Source of the DNA: Escallonia rubra
Lineage: Eukaryota > Streptophyta > Magnoliopsida > Escalloniales > Escalloniaceae
Assembly (NCBI GenBank): GCA_033065855.1
Contig: JAVXUO010000382.1
Coordinates: 1-64,000, forward strand
DNA length: 64,000 bases
Direction of reading: 5' to 3'
Part shown: positions 56,801 to 64,000 of the stretch, one piece after another
Layout of the letters: every line of letters begins with the position of its first letter
How positions within the stretch are numbered: position 1 is the first letter of the stretch
Notes under the pieces: model-generated
What the model was told of the DNA's origin: nothing
The model's database searches: none
What the model saw: the letters and a program-made list of their open reading frames with translations, nothing else
Translations under genes and position numbers: made by a program

Positions 56801-59308
56801 TTTCGGGCATCGGCATTGCAGAAATTGATAACAATTTTAGCCTTTTGTCTCCTCCTACAGCAGTTGGCGAGTAAGATAGTTCTCTACTTCCTCCACAATA
56901 ACCCGTGGCATCGGCTCCTGCAACACGGAATGGTTTATAAACAATGCTTCTTAATTGTACCAAAACCAAAAGCTATCGTGATTCTTTGATATCCTAATGC
57001 ATGTAAACAACTGCTACATATAAAAATACTTACCAGAAATGGGATTCCGATCCTCAAAAGTAGTTGCATCTGTTCGAGATAAGCTGCTGCTACCAACCGC
57101 TGAAATTGACTGGCCAAAGCTATATCGATTTGCTGGGGTGCTTGAAGGGCCAAATGCACTCCCAAATGTAAAGGCTGGTGAGCTAAATGCCTCAAAAGTG
57201 GACCCTGTGCTGCCAACTGTTGGTGTCGATGAGGAGCGCAATGATAAGGTGCTTGTTAAACCAAAGGTTTGGGAATTTGGAGTGCCAAATGCAGATTGAC
57301 TTGATGGAGCGGACAAAATTGATTGACCACTGAAAACTTCCTTTCTTGTCCCAAATCCAAAAGCTGGTGCACTAAGCATCCCCGTGCCGCCAAAAGTTGC
57401 CGCTGTGCTTGTAGCAGCAAAGGAAGTAGTGCTTGTTGCGCTAAAAGGTTGGGCACCCAAAGAACCAAATGCTGATTGACTTGATGCAGCAGACACAGTA
57501 GATGCACTGGTCCCAAATGTTGATTGGGTTTGTTGGCCACTAAAAACTTCCTTTCTTGTCCCAAATCCAAAAGCTGGTGCACTGGAAACTCCAAAAACCA
57601 ACCCCGTGCTGTCAAATGTTGGTGTCGATGAAAAACCAGATGTTAAGGTGCTTATAGCACTTGTCGCACCAAAAGGATGGACACTCAAACCTCCAAATGC
57701 AGATCGACTTGATGAAGCAAGCATAGTAGACAAATCAGATACTTTGCTCTCAAATGTCGATTGGGTTTGCTGCGACACACTCCCAAATGAGTTAGATTGA
57801 CCGGGTGGCTTCTGCCCAAATGTAGATAATCCTGTAAAACATGGATAGATACGAGAAGAAAGATATTTACAAGGCAAATCAAATGGCATTATTATACTAC
57901 GACAAACCAAATAACACTTAAGGAACAGACACAATTACATAAACACAGCATCTAGGCCAGAAGCGAGTGAGAGACAATGCACCCTTCAGTACAATATCTA
58001 AACAAGCAGCAGGCCAACAGTAACAGACATAAATCGTGAAAAAAGTTCTTACGTACATACACAGATATAAACTTGGTGCAGCTTAGCAGTAACAGTACTA
58101 GAACTAGCAGCATATTAAATCTACCAATACGCAAAAATTCTACACTATCAAGAAATCCCACAATAAGGCAATAATTAAAGTGGATCTAACAAGTATAAGT
58201 GGATCTATCATATTGGAAGAGTTTTTTTATTTTCTAAAATTAAGAAGCGAGATCAATACCAACCATTTATTTCGATTTTCAACTAAAAAAAATGGAATCA
58301 CGCTCTGTAGGATTTGAACCTACGTCATTGGGTTATTGACCCATGTTCTACCAAACTGAACTAAGAGCGTTGTTTCCTCGTCAAAATACAATCATCTTTT
58401 TAGCAGCATGATGTAAAACCAAAATGAATGGCATTACCAATCTACACAAGCCAATCTGTCGTCCAATCAAAACAACTAATATTTTTTCAGTCGTTCAAAT
58501 GTTGTAATTACAAAACGGAGACGAGCTCCCAAAAGTAGGGGCCAAAAGCAGGAGATGACAAAGCATCAAATGCTGATATAGGTGCAGAAGTTTTTGCCAA
58601 CAACGGTGGTCCCCCAGTCGGTGAACCAAACGGAGCTGCACTTCTGAATGCACTGCTAGATCACTGCCCAAAAGCTGTAATGGTGAGAGAAACATGTATA
58701 GTCTACATCAACGCAACGGTAAAAAAAGCTTCATTATAACCGCTTATATAGTCTATATCAACACAATGGTAAGAAAACTTCACTACACCCGCTACTGGTA
58801 TTAAAATCCCTGAGATATTTTAATGTCACAACAAATTATAGACCCTACTTCAAACACACAGACTCCAACGCGTATACAAAAAGGATTGGGAAAAAAAAAC
58901 ATCAGCTAAAAACAAATTAAAGAAAGTCAATGTATATGAGTAAGCAAACACTAGTCTGAATGATTCAATGGAAATACTGAAACCAGACGAGAGACAATAT
59001 TTTCCTGTGATCCAGAAGATTAACTGTCAAAAAATAATTGCACAAGGATAAAAGAAGCTTATTGGATTTATATTGAGCATGGTTAGTTAGGCTTGAGCTA
59101 TAATAACACGTAAACTTGGCCTCCCCAACAAGCCAAATATTGCAGTTGCGCAGCCCAACCATAGAAAGCTCGTTCACGCGTTATGTCGAACAATTGGTAT
59201 GCGAGGTTATGCACCTTCGGCCATAGCTACAGAGGAAACTGAGAACATAAGCATTAGTAACAAATGATACGATGGAGGCGAGAACTTACCTGTCGCGGAG
59301 CCCCACAT
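53835..59308 (-). CDS. NUP98: NUP98-type nucleoporin with autoproteolytic C-terminal domain; apparent frameshift in exon 3
   Basis: Exons in transcript order: 59290-59308, 57034-57831, 55756-56917, 55166-55285, 54833-55010, 53835-54469. Borders are GT-AG; phases agree except within exon 3. Exon 2 is rich in FG-type repeats (SAFG, PAFGFG, TFGG). Exon 3 starts with a block like plant NUP98 ([11 protein letters not shown] ... HEELRFKDY) followed by Ser/Pro/Asn-rich repeats. Exons 4-5 carry [19 protein letters not shown] and VPFFSD. Exon 6 is the Nucleoporin2 autoproteolytic domain ([44 protein letters not shown]) ending with the HFS cleavage motif in [13 protein letters not shown]98 lines the nuclear pore and takes part in RNA export. 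Oddity: at about 56418-56450 the frame of the first half of exon 3 hits a stop (LDQHLL) while the repeat continues in another frame. This is either a real mutation, a sequencing error, or an unnoticed small intron. Confidence 0.85.
56418..56450 (-). other. Apparent frameshift inside NUP98 exon 3
   Basis: Upstream, the frame reads to NQAGFNQ and then off into LDQHLL and a stop at about 56418. Directly overlapping it, another frame reads [19 protein letters not shown], which matches the repeat seen downstream ([20 protein letters not shown]). Compared with the next repeat copy, the material between the AGFNQ and GPAST parts is shortened, as if a deletion between repeats changed the frame. Exon 3 length (1162 nt) also fails the phase test, whereas all other exons pass. 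Confidence 0.75.
58299..58370 (-). pseudogene. Organelle-type tRNA-Trp relic (anticodon loop damaged) in NUP98 intron 1
   Basis: The minus strand reads as a tRNA: acceptor stem ACGCTCT/AGAGCGT; D-arm with TTAGTTCAGTTTGGTAGAAC; T-arm CGTAGGTTCAAATCCTACAG (the T-loop is canonical). It matches the plastid trnW-CCA sequence I know nearly throughout, except the anticodon arm, where TGGGT and ACCCA enclose only five bases (CAATA) instead of the seven holding CCA, a 2-nt loss. If the loop is drawn as seven (TCAATAA) a nominal AAT anticodon appears, but then U33 is missing and the stem has a mismatch. It is therefore most likely a dead nuclear copy of plastid (or plastid-derived mitochondrial) DNA. 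Confidence 0.82.
58512..58674 (-). pseudogene. Decayed NUP98 exon (stop and frameshift) in intron 1
   Basis: After a good acceptor (CACCATTACAG) the sequence reads A-F-G-Q in the phase left by exon 1, then meets TGA at 58661-58663. Beyond the stop the same frame continues with FG-nucleoporin-like sequence ([29 protein letters not shown]), and then a frameshift puts [10 protein letters not shown] in another frame before a GTAATT donor. Skipping it joins exon 1 to exon 2 in frame; including it would truncate the protein. It looks like a lost exon or a cassette that triggers decay. Confidence 0.75.
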
Positions 59309-59439
59309 CTTCGCCGGCGGTAAAGCTGAGAGAGGGTAGAATCAAGGAATCGGGAAAAACCCTAGAATTTTTATGGATTGTCAAAGAGAAGAGGAGACTG
59401 TGAATCAACAACGTTAGGGGTTATAGGTGCGGGTGGGGG

Positions 59440-59452
59440 TATATATATATAT
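59440..59452 (-). promoter_or_regulatory. TA-run that may serve as the NUP98 TATA element
   Basis: A (TA)n run lies about 135 nt upstream of the start codon on the minus strand, in GC-rich surroundings. Confidence 0.4.
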
Positions 59453-60139
59453 TGGGGAGAACTTGCCGATTAGCTTACGGTTAAAGCTGATGAACAGCGC
59501 GTAGCGTAAGAACTACGAACCGCTATAACTAGTAGTTTCAAAATTTCTTTTATTTTGTTTAAAGATATCACGATATCTTTTCAAATTAATTTCTTAATAG
59601 ATTTTTTTTTTTTGAAATCAAGGCCAATTTTATTTTTTTTTCTCGATGTTGGGGTCAATATGAGTTCTTCGATTTTGTCAAGAAGGAGATATTTGCCGGT
59701 TCTAGTACAAAAGCAAATATGGACACCGTTAAAGCAATTTGATCTTTTGGACTTATTTATACCTTTCGTCACTAAAGCAATTTGATCTTTTGGACTTATT
59801 CTACCTTTCGTCACTGAAAATTGATTTGACAAAAGTCATATCTACTCTGATATTTAGACTTGCGAAATAAAAAATAGATTTTAATTATTTCATATTTACG
59901 ACTTTTGAATAAATAAGCAATTTCAGAGCAAGTAAATAAATGATGGTTACGGGGAAACTCCACGCATGTTGGCCCGAGTTGCATAAGTAAGATGACTGCC
60001 TCAAAGGATAAGAAATCCATATGCACGCACAAAGAATATGAGAATGACGCAACACGTGTTTAAAGCATACCACTTTGGTCATATTGTTAGAATTTGGGAA
60101 CATAACAAAAACAAGCGACTCGTGGAATTACTCGATAAC
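59453..60139. other. Intergenic, nothing recognised
   Basis: AT-rich sequence between the NUP98 promoter and a SINE. A short direct repeat (AGCAATTTGATCTTTTGGAC) occurs twice near 59732 and 59777. No gene is seen. Confidence 0.45.
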
Positions 60140-60159
60140 ATTCTTCACTTAAGAAAGAG

Positions 60160-60354
60160 CCAACAATGGTTGGTTCAGCGGTTCCCAAGATCACAATCCA
60201 GGTTTCCCACCTGGGTTCGAATCCTGCCCGCCGCACTTGTTGGTGGAACTATACACATGTGCGCTTCGGCCCCGACATAAGTGCGGGAATCGGGAGCTCA
60301 GATGTATGTGGAGGTTACGCCGATTAACACGGTCAGCCTTTTCACCAAAAAAAA
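60160..60354 (+). mobile_element. tRNA-derived SINE with 20-bp target-site duplication
   Basis: The 5' part resembles a tRNA promoter: A-box-like TGGTTGGTTCAGCGGTTC near 60168, and a textbook B box GGGTTCGAATCC near 60211-60222. The tRNA-unrelated body continues (ACTATACACATGTGCGCTTC) and ends in an A-run at about 60347-60354. An exact 20-bp direct repeat starting ATTCTTCACTTAAG flanks it at 60140-60159 and 60355-60374, the hallmark of LINE-mediated insertion. The perfect duplication indicates a fairly young insertion. Length (about 195 bp) is typical of plant SINEs. Confidence 0.93.
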
Positions 60355-60660
60355 ATTCTTCACTTAAGAAAGAGACATGTAACCTATATTTGGAGATCTA
60401 ATATCAAACTTTTACTCAAGAGTAGAAATTCAATTCTTGTAACATTCAAAAAAATTTCTTTAAAGAATTTTAACTCAAAGATTCTTCGACCACAAACTAA
60501 AACAATTCCTATATCAAGAGGACATCAACCTCAAGACTTCATATTTAATAAGTAATGCTTCACTTTTGTCGTCAAAAATAAAATAAAAAAGCCACTAAAT
60601 ATTGTTTAGGACAAAAAATGAAATGTGCATAGTAAAAATTGTCTTTTGAAAAACCAAATC

Positions 60661-60682
60661 TATATATATATATATATATATA
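60661..60682. repeat. (TA)n microsatellite upstream of small protein B
   Basis: An uninterrupted TA run about 235 nt before the start codon at 60915. A CT-run follows at 60841-60861, in the probable leader. Confidence 0.85.
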
Positions 60683-60914
60683 CCCGAACAGACTTGCAAG
60701 AAACAAACGAATCAGGGAAGAGTCGGCTCGGTATTACGGTCACCGACTTTACCTTGTTAACTCACAGTGGGACCTACCCAAGGCGGCGTATTTGTGCTTA
60801 TAACGTTGGCCAACTTACAATTACCTCGTTATCCCGGCCAGCTCTCTCTCTCTCTCTCTCTAGATTTTTAGGCTCAGAAGGTCGATCACCAAAGACAATC
60901 TAAACAAAACCCAG

Positions 60915-61217
60915 ATGGGATTCGGCTTAACCGAGGTAGAAATGGACGCAGCCTTACAATTGATTCAACTCGGAGGCGATTCTGACGACAAAATCAACTC
61001 AGCCAGAGGCGTGAAGGTGGAAGAACAAAGCCAGGATGGCGACAGTCAAAGCAGTGTTACTTTTGATAAATACCCGGCCCTGTTGGATTCCATTGATATT
61101 GCGTGCCCGACAAGAAAAAGGAAGCTCCGGTTGGTCGTTGACATCTACAAGAACACCAAGCCTATGATCGACGTCCGGCAGCGGCGGCTTCCTCAGAAGA
61201 CAAGGATCATGACTTGA
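60915..61217 (+). CDS. Small plant protein B (100 aa), paralogue of the one at 52978
   Basis: A single exon whose start shares its context with the paralogue. It shares the N-terminal helix (EVEMDAALQLIQLGGDS, residues 7-23) and the basic motif near the C-terminus (RKRKLRLVVDIYKNTKP, about residues 68-84), with a variable acidic middle (VEEQSQDGDSQSS). The tail differs (DVRQRRLPQKTRIMT). Composition suggests a soluble, possibly nuclear protein. I cannot assign a named family. The start at 60915 is the first ATG and has a GA/CT-rich leader upstream. No damage is visible, so both copies may be active. The pair flanks the NUP98-like gene on the opposite strand, with this copy also next to a SINE insertion. 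Confidence 0.77.
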   Translation: MGFGLTEVEMDAALQLIQLGGDSDDKINSARGVKVEEQSQDGDSQSSVTFDKYPALLDSIDIACPTRKRKLRLVVDIYKNTKPMIDVRQRRLPQKTRIMT

Positions 61218-62100
61218 ATTTGTATCTTTTGTCTTTCTTTTTTGTTATCGAAGTGTATTAAGGAAGATTGAACATTTTTTCTGAGTTTATGTATGTATAT
61301 ATATTGTTGATACGTCTTGTGGTTGATTTTGATCTTTCTTGCTTACGCTTCCATTGCTTCAATTTGTGCGTCTGTTAGTTATGGGGGGAGATGATTTTGT
61401 AGTCTCCGTCTTCAAATGCTCCTGCTGTGAAGATATAAATTGTGAATCAGTCAAACAAAGAGAACGCTCAGTTGTTCGCTTTCTTTGGGTTACCAAATTT
61501 ATGGATCATCTCTATCTACATGAATTTATTCCGGCCTATTGTGCCAAGTTTCACATGGAATTGAATTTCATTCCAACCTCTAGGCGAACGAGGTTCTCAA
61601 CATATATTTGCGTTACCAAGTTGTATACCCATGCACATGTTCAACATTAAAGCGTAGCAGCACAGCAATTTGTAAAGCGTAACAGCACCTATGTAAACCT
61701 GAGCGGCAAAGAAGGAGAAAGAGAGAAGCTCATACATCGACAATTTTATCTTTTGCCAAGAAAAGCGAGAGTTTTGGATAGTGGCATTGAGGCTCCCTGA
61801 AGAAAACGGAAGTATGCATTGCTGACATTTTGCAGGATGAGGAAGCCAATTGATTAGAAGTTGAAAGATGTCTCATACATCTTCAGTTCTTCTGATAACA
61901 TGTATAGCACGATTCAAAGATATCATCTTTCTCGATCGCAAGTTTTATTCCTGTTGGTTAATGCATATGTGGGGACTGCGCTGTTCTTCTATAGTACTTT
62001 GGCCTCCAATTTCCTTTTCCTTTTCGTTGCTGCAGAAGGTCATTTGTTCATAGGACATCTGGGTTAAAAAACAATATTGATTTCCAACTATGCAGTGGGG
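61218..62100. other. Downstream of small protein B, nothing recognised
   Basis: The 3' UTR of the small gene, then ordinary AT-rich sequence. ORFs at 61339-61650 and 61861-62067 have no recognisable domain. Confidence 0.4.
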
Positions 62101-62104
62101 CAAG

Positions 62105-62340
62105 TGCAGCTGGTGGCAATTGGCGTGGTGTGAGTTGGTGGCGGCAGTGTAGCGGTGGAGGTTTAGGTGGTGGCGCTGGTGAGGACTAGGTAGCTGTTGT
62201 GGTGGTAAATGAACTTGGTGGTGGTGGTTTAGGTGACAAATGATTTGTAGGACGAGAACTTGAAGCTGGTTAAGGTTTTGGATGGTGGTGGCTGTCGTGG
62301 TTTTGGTGGACCTAGAGGTGGTCGTGATGCGATTGTCACT
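62105..62340. repeat. GGTGG-rich tract
   Basis: Irregular GGTGG, GTGGTGG and GGTGGCGG units on the plus strand (GTTGGTGGCGGCAGTG, GTAGCGGTGGAGGTTTAGGT), like the tracts near 19.4, 24.2 and 40.4 kb. Confidence 0.7.
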
Positions 62341-62937
62341 GTTTGCAGTTGTTCTTTGCTTTGTTGCTTGTAATCTTCAAGCCTATACGGGTCGCCAGCT
62401 TCCAGTTTTGGTCACAGGCAAACTTTTGGGTGACGTTACTGGTAAGCACTTCTTATATTAGAAAATGCACTCTACTGCTGTGATCAATAAGTTATATGAT
62501 CACAACATTGTAAGTTTGACTTCAATGGTCGTAAGGAAATTCAGATTGTGTAACCGGTTACAGTGAAAAGAGATATTGGCAGCATTACTGCTGTGCAGAA
62601 CTTAGTAGTATTGGTAACATCAAAAGCGGATCCCCCAAAGGAAAAAAAAGGAGCAAAGAGGGCTCAAAATCAGAAGCTTGTGTCCTAAAATTGAAGTGCA
62701 TTGATTGAAAATTCATGCCCAAGATGGAAGACATTTCTGCCAATTGGGGCAATTTGCTAGGATTTAATTTCTGCTCCATTACAGAGCTTAATTTAAATTC
62801 TTCACTAAATATGAAATAAGGTGCAAAGCTAGGTTATATTGGGGCTTAATTCGCCATGTTGGGGCTTTTGGGCCTTAGGTTAGGGTTGAGGGGGGTTTGA
62901 TGTTTCTTTTCTGTTGAATTTTGTTGTTGTCTACTAG
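62341..62937. other. Intergenic, nothing recognised
   Basis: No gene is seen in this stretch between the GGTGG tract and an exon-like segment. The last bases (TTGTTGTTGTCTACTAG) look like a splice acceptor. Confidence 0.35.
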
Positions 62938-63105
62938 ATGGGAATGCCATCTGTGTATATGTGTGATGCCAAGGAAAGTGGGTTCGCAGTCGACGTGGAG
63001 GTGCCACAAGGAATGCAGTCCGAGTCAGATGCCAAATGTACTGATGTGGGACACAACAAGGGTGGAGCAAGGGCAGAGACCAAGGGCTTTCCAAACAGAG
63101 CCTGA
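62938..63105 (+). CDS. Possible exon or gene fragment (55 codons) truncated by the LTR
   Basis: Directly after an acceptor-like CTACTAG an ATG opens a frame reading MGMPSVYMCDAKESG, then GFAVDVEVPQGMQSESDAK and DVGHNKGGARAETKG before a stop. The composition is more protein-like than neighbouring DNA and GC rises here, but I recognise no family. It ends about 30 nt before LTR-like sequence begins and could be a gene fragment interrupted or captured by the retrotransposon. It may equally be chance. Confidence 0.25.
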   Translation: MGMPSVYMCDAKESGFAVDVEVPQGMQSESDAKCTDVGHNKGGARAETKGFPNRA

Positions 63106-63276
63106 GGGTGGCAGTGCTGCGAGGGCGATGGCGTAAAATGAATACACGACGACAGTTACAGTCCAATGCTTAGGTCCAGAGTCAGGTTCCTGTATGTTTC
63201 TCTCTCTAGGATTCTAGAGTGAGAAAGTGAAAATGTTCTGAAAATGTCAAACCGTCCCAAATGAATTCTCAAGACC

Positions 63277-63287
63277 TCTATTTATAG
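63277..63287 (-). promoter_or_regulatory. TATA box of the LTR
   Basis: TATAAATAGAG on the minus strand, near-palindromic with its surroundings (CTCTATTTATAGAG). It fits the canonical plant TATA consensus. Confidence 0.55.
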
Positions 63288-63690
63288 AGATTGAGATGAT
63301 GACGTCATTAACTGACACGTGGCACCTCTCGGGAGTGACATGTCACCGAGGGGTCCACAGGTGTCGGTGTTCCACGGACTGTCGGATCGCATATTCAACC
63401 GGCATGCTCCTCACAGCATCGCTATGTCTGTCTGGAAAGACTGGCTCCCATAGCATCAGTGTGGCCAGAGAACCCCATTGATCTAGTCTCCAATCCAAGC
63501 CCTTGCAGAGTCCCACAGGCCTGGCAGCGGTGGGGAAGACCCAACGCCCAACTGCTAGGCGAACTAGGCGCGATGCCCTCCGAAGACCTGCTCCCGTCTC
63601 AGAGTGACCCGGGAGTCATAGTCCCTAGGGGTGCCCAGGCAAGCCCCCAGTGCCGAAGCATATAGGCCAGTCACGTAGGCACCCTCGCAG

Positions 63691-64000
63691 AGATAGTGTC
63701 CCGGAGGGGTCGCCTATTCCGCGGGCCGAGGTAGCATCCCGGAGGAGCCGTCTACCTGGCGGGCCGAGGTAGCATCCCAGAGGAGCCGTCTACCTGGCGA
63801 AGGGGAGTCTTCGTGCCAGAGCACTTAGAGCTCTCTAGCGAAGATAGTGTCCCGTAGGAGTCGCCTATCTCCGCGGGTGAGTCCTTGTGCCGGAGCACTC
63901 GGAGCGCGTCAAGGTAGCATCCCAGAGGATCCGTCTACCTGGCAGAAGAGGAGTTGAAAATCTCCCTGGCAGAGATAGTGTCACGGAGGAATCGCCTATC
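63691..64000. repeat. Six palindromic GC-rich repeats in the LTR
   Basis: Units start at 63691, 63729, 63767, 63843, 63912 and 63973, each 28-29 nt with the form AG(A/G)TAG(C/T)(A/G)TC, a variable CCGGAGG(A/G) centre, and CTA(T/C)CT. The outer parts of each unit are complementary (AGGTAG with CTACCT, AGATAG with CTATCT), and unit types alternate between the two versions. The first spacings are exactly 38 bp, twice. Linkers share GTGCC(A/G)GAGCACT(T/C). Confidence 0.88.

Larger units (their letters stand above)
63136..64000 (-). mobile_element. Partial LTR (probably gypsy-type), minus strand, continues past the window
   Basis: On the minus strand a strong TATA motif (CTATAAATAGAGG, 63275-63287) is followed by a GC-poor leader and GAGAGAGAAACATA, then CTGTCGTCGTGTATTC, an arrangement typical of a plant LTR promoter and R/U5. 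Upstream of the TATA (higher coordinates) lies GC-rich sequence with CACGTGGC and the palindromic repeats listed separately. No LTR end with its dinucleotide, and no primer-binding site, is identified, so limits and superfamily are inferred. No protein domain is inside the window. Confidence 0.6.

Noticed and set aside
1-64000. CRISPR arrays, bacterial operons, Shine-Dalgarno sites or origins
   Set aside because: The window is clearly plant nuclear DNA, and no regularly spaced direct-repeat/spacer array is present; the phased repeats at 63.7-64.0 kb are LTR palindromes with short, related linkers.

Overview
The window is nuclear DNA from a flowering plant, most likely a woody eudicot. The evidence is GT-AG introns of up to 3 kb, plant-only families (tubby-like F-box, group A bZIP, P-class PPR, FLA, ROH1/DUF793) and nested plant transposons. 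The species cannot be named from the sequence. Exon boundaries were placed by eye from splice sites, reading phase and family similarity. For the multi-exon genes TULP, GBF4-like bZIP and MAA3-like helicase the exon lengths sum to an exact multiple of three.

Layout. 1-4443 (+): tubby-like F-box protein in 4 coding exons with a GA-rich 5' leader. 6828-7997 (+): ROH1/DUF793 protein in a single exon. 11167-16158 (-): GBF4-like group A bZIP factor in 4 coding exons, one of them only 30 nt, with a 3-kb last intron. 16.2-25.1 kb is a gene-poor repeat block: tandem duplications at 17.4 and 18.3 kb, a Mutator-type MITE, and a decayed Ty1-copia element (-) whose gag is split by a Harbinger-type MITE. 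The copia relic is bordered on both sides by GGTGG-rich tracts. 25153-26202 (+): fasciclin-like arabinogalactan protein. 27041-39684 (-): SEN1-type helicase orthologous to MAGATAMA 3, 20 exons over 12.6 kb and 822 aa. 39.9-43.9 kb: three terminal-inverted-repeat elements, including a 1.39-kb MULE with a 9-bp target duplication. 44612-46327 (+): P-class PPR protein. 46.3-52.8 kb: no recognisable gene. 52978-53265 (+) and 60915-61217 (+): two paralogous small proteins of a family I cannot name. Between them, 53835-59308 (-): a NUP98-type nucleoporin with the C-terminal autoproteolytic domain. It has an apparent frameshift in its repeat region, a decayed upstream exon, and an organelle-type tRNA-Trp relic in its first intron. 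60160-60354: a tRNA-derived SINE with a 20-bp target duplication. 63.1-64.0 kb: part of an LTR on the minus strand with a TATA box and six palindromic GC-rich repeats, continuing past the window edge.

The genes do not form a pathway or cluster. Known roles of the families are phosphoinositide-linked F-box function (TULP), exocyst interaction (ROH1), ABA/G-box transcription (bZIP), cell-wall glycoprotein (FLA), RNA helicase in gametophyte development (MAA3), organelle RNA processing (PPR) and nuclear pore (NUP98). The less expected content is the small-protein pair around NUP98, the damaged NUP98 copy, and several transposons whose ends and target duplications are readable to the base.
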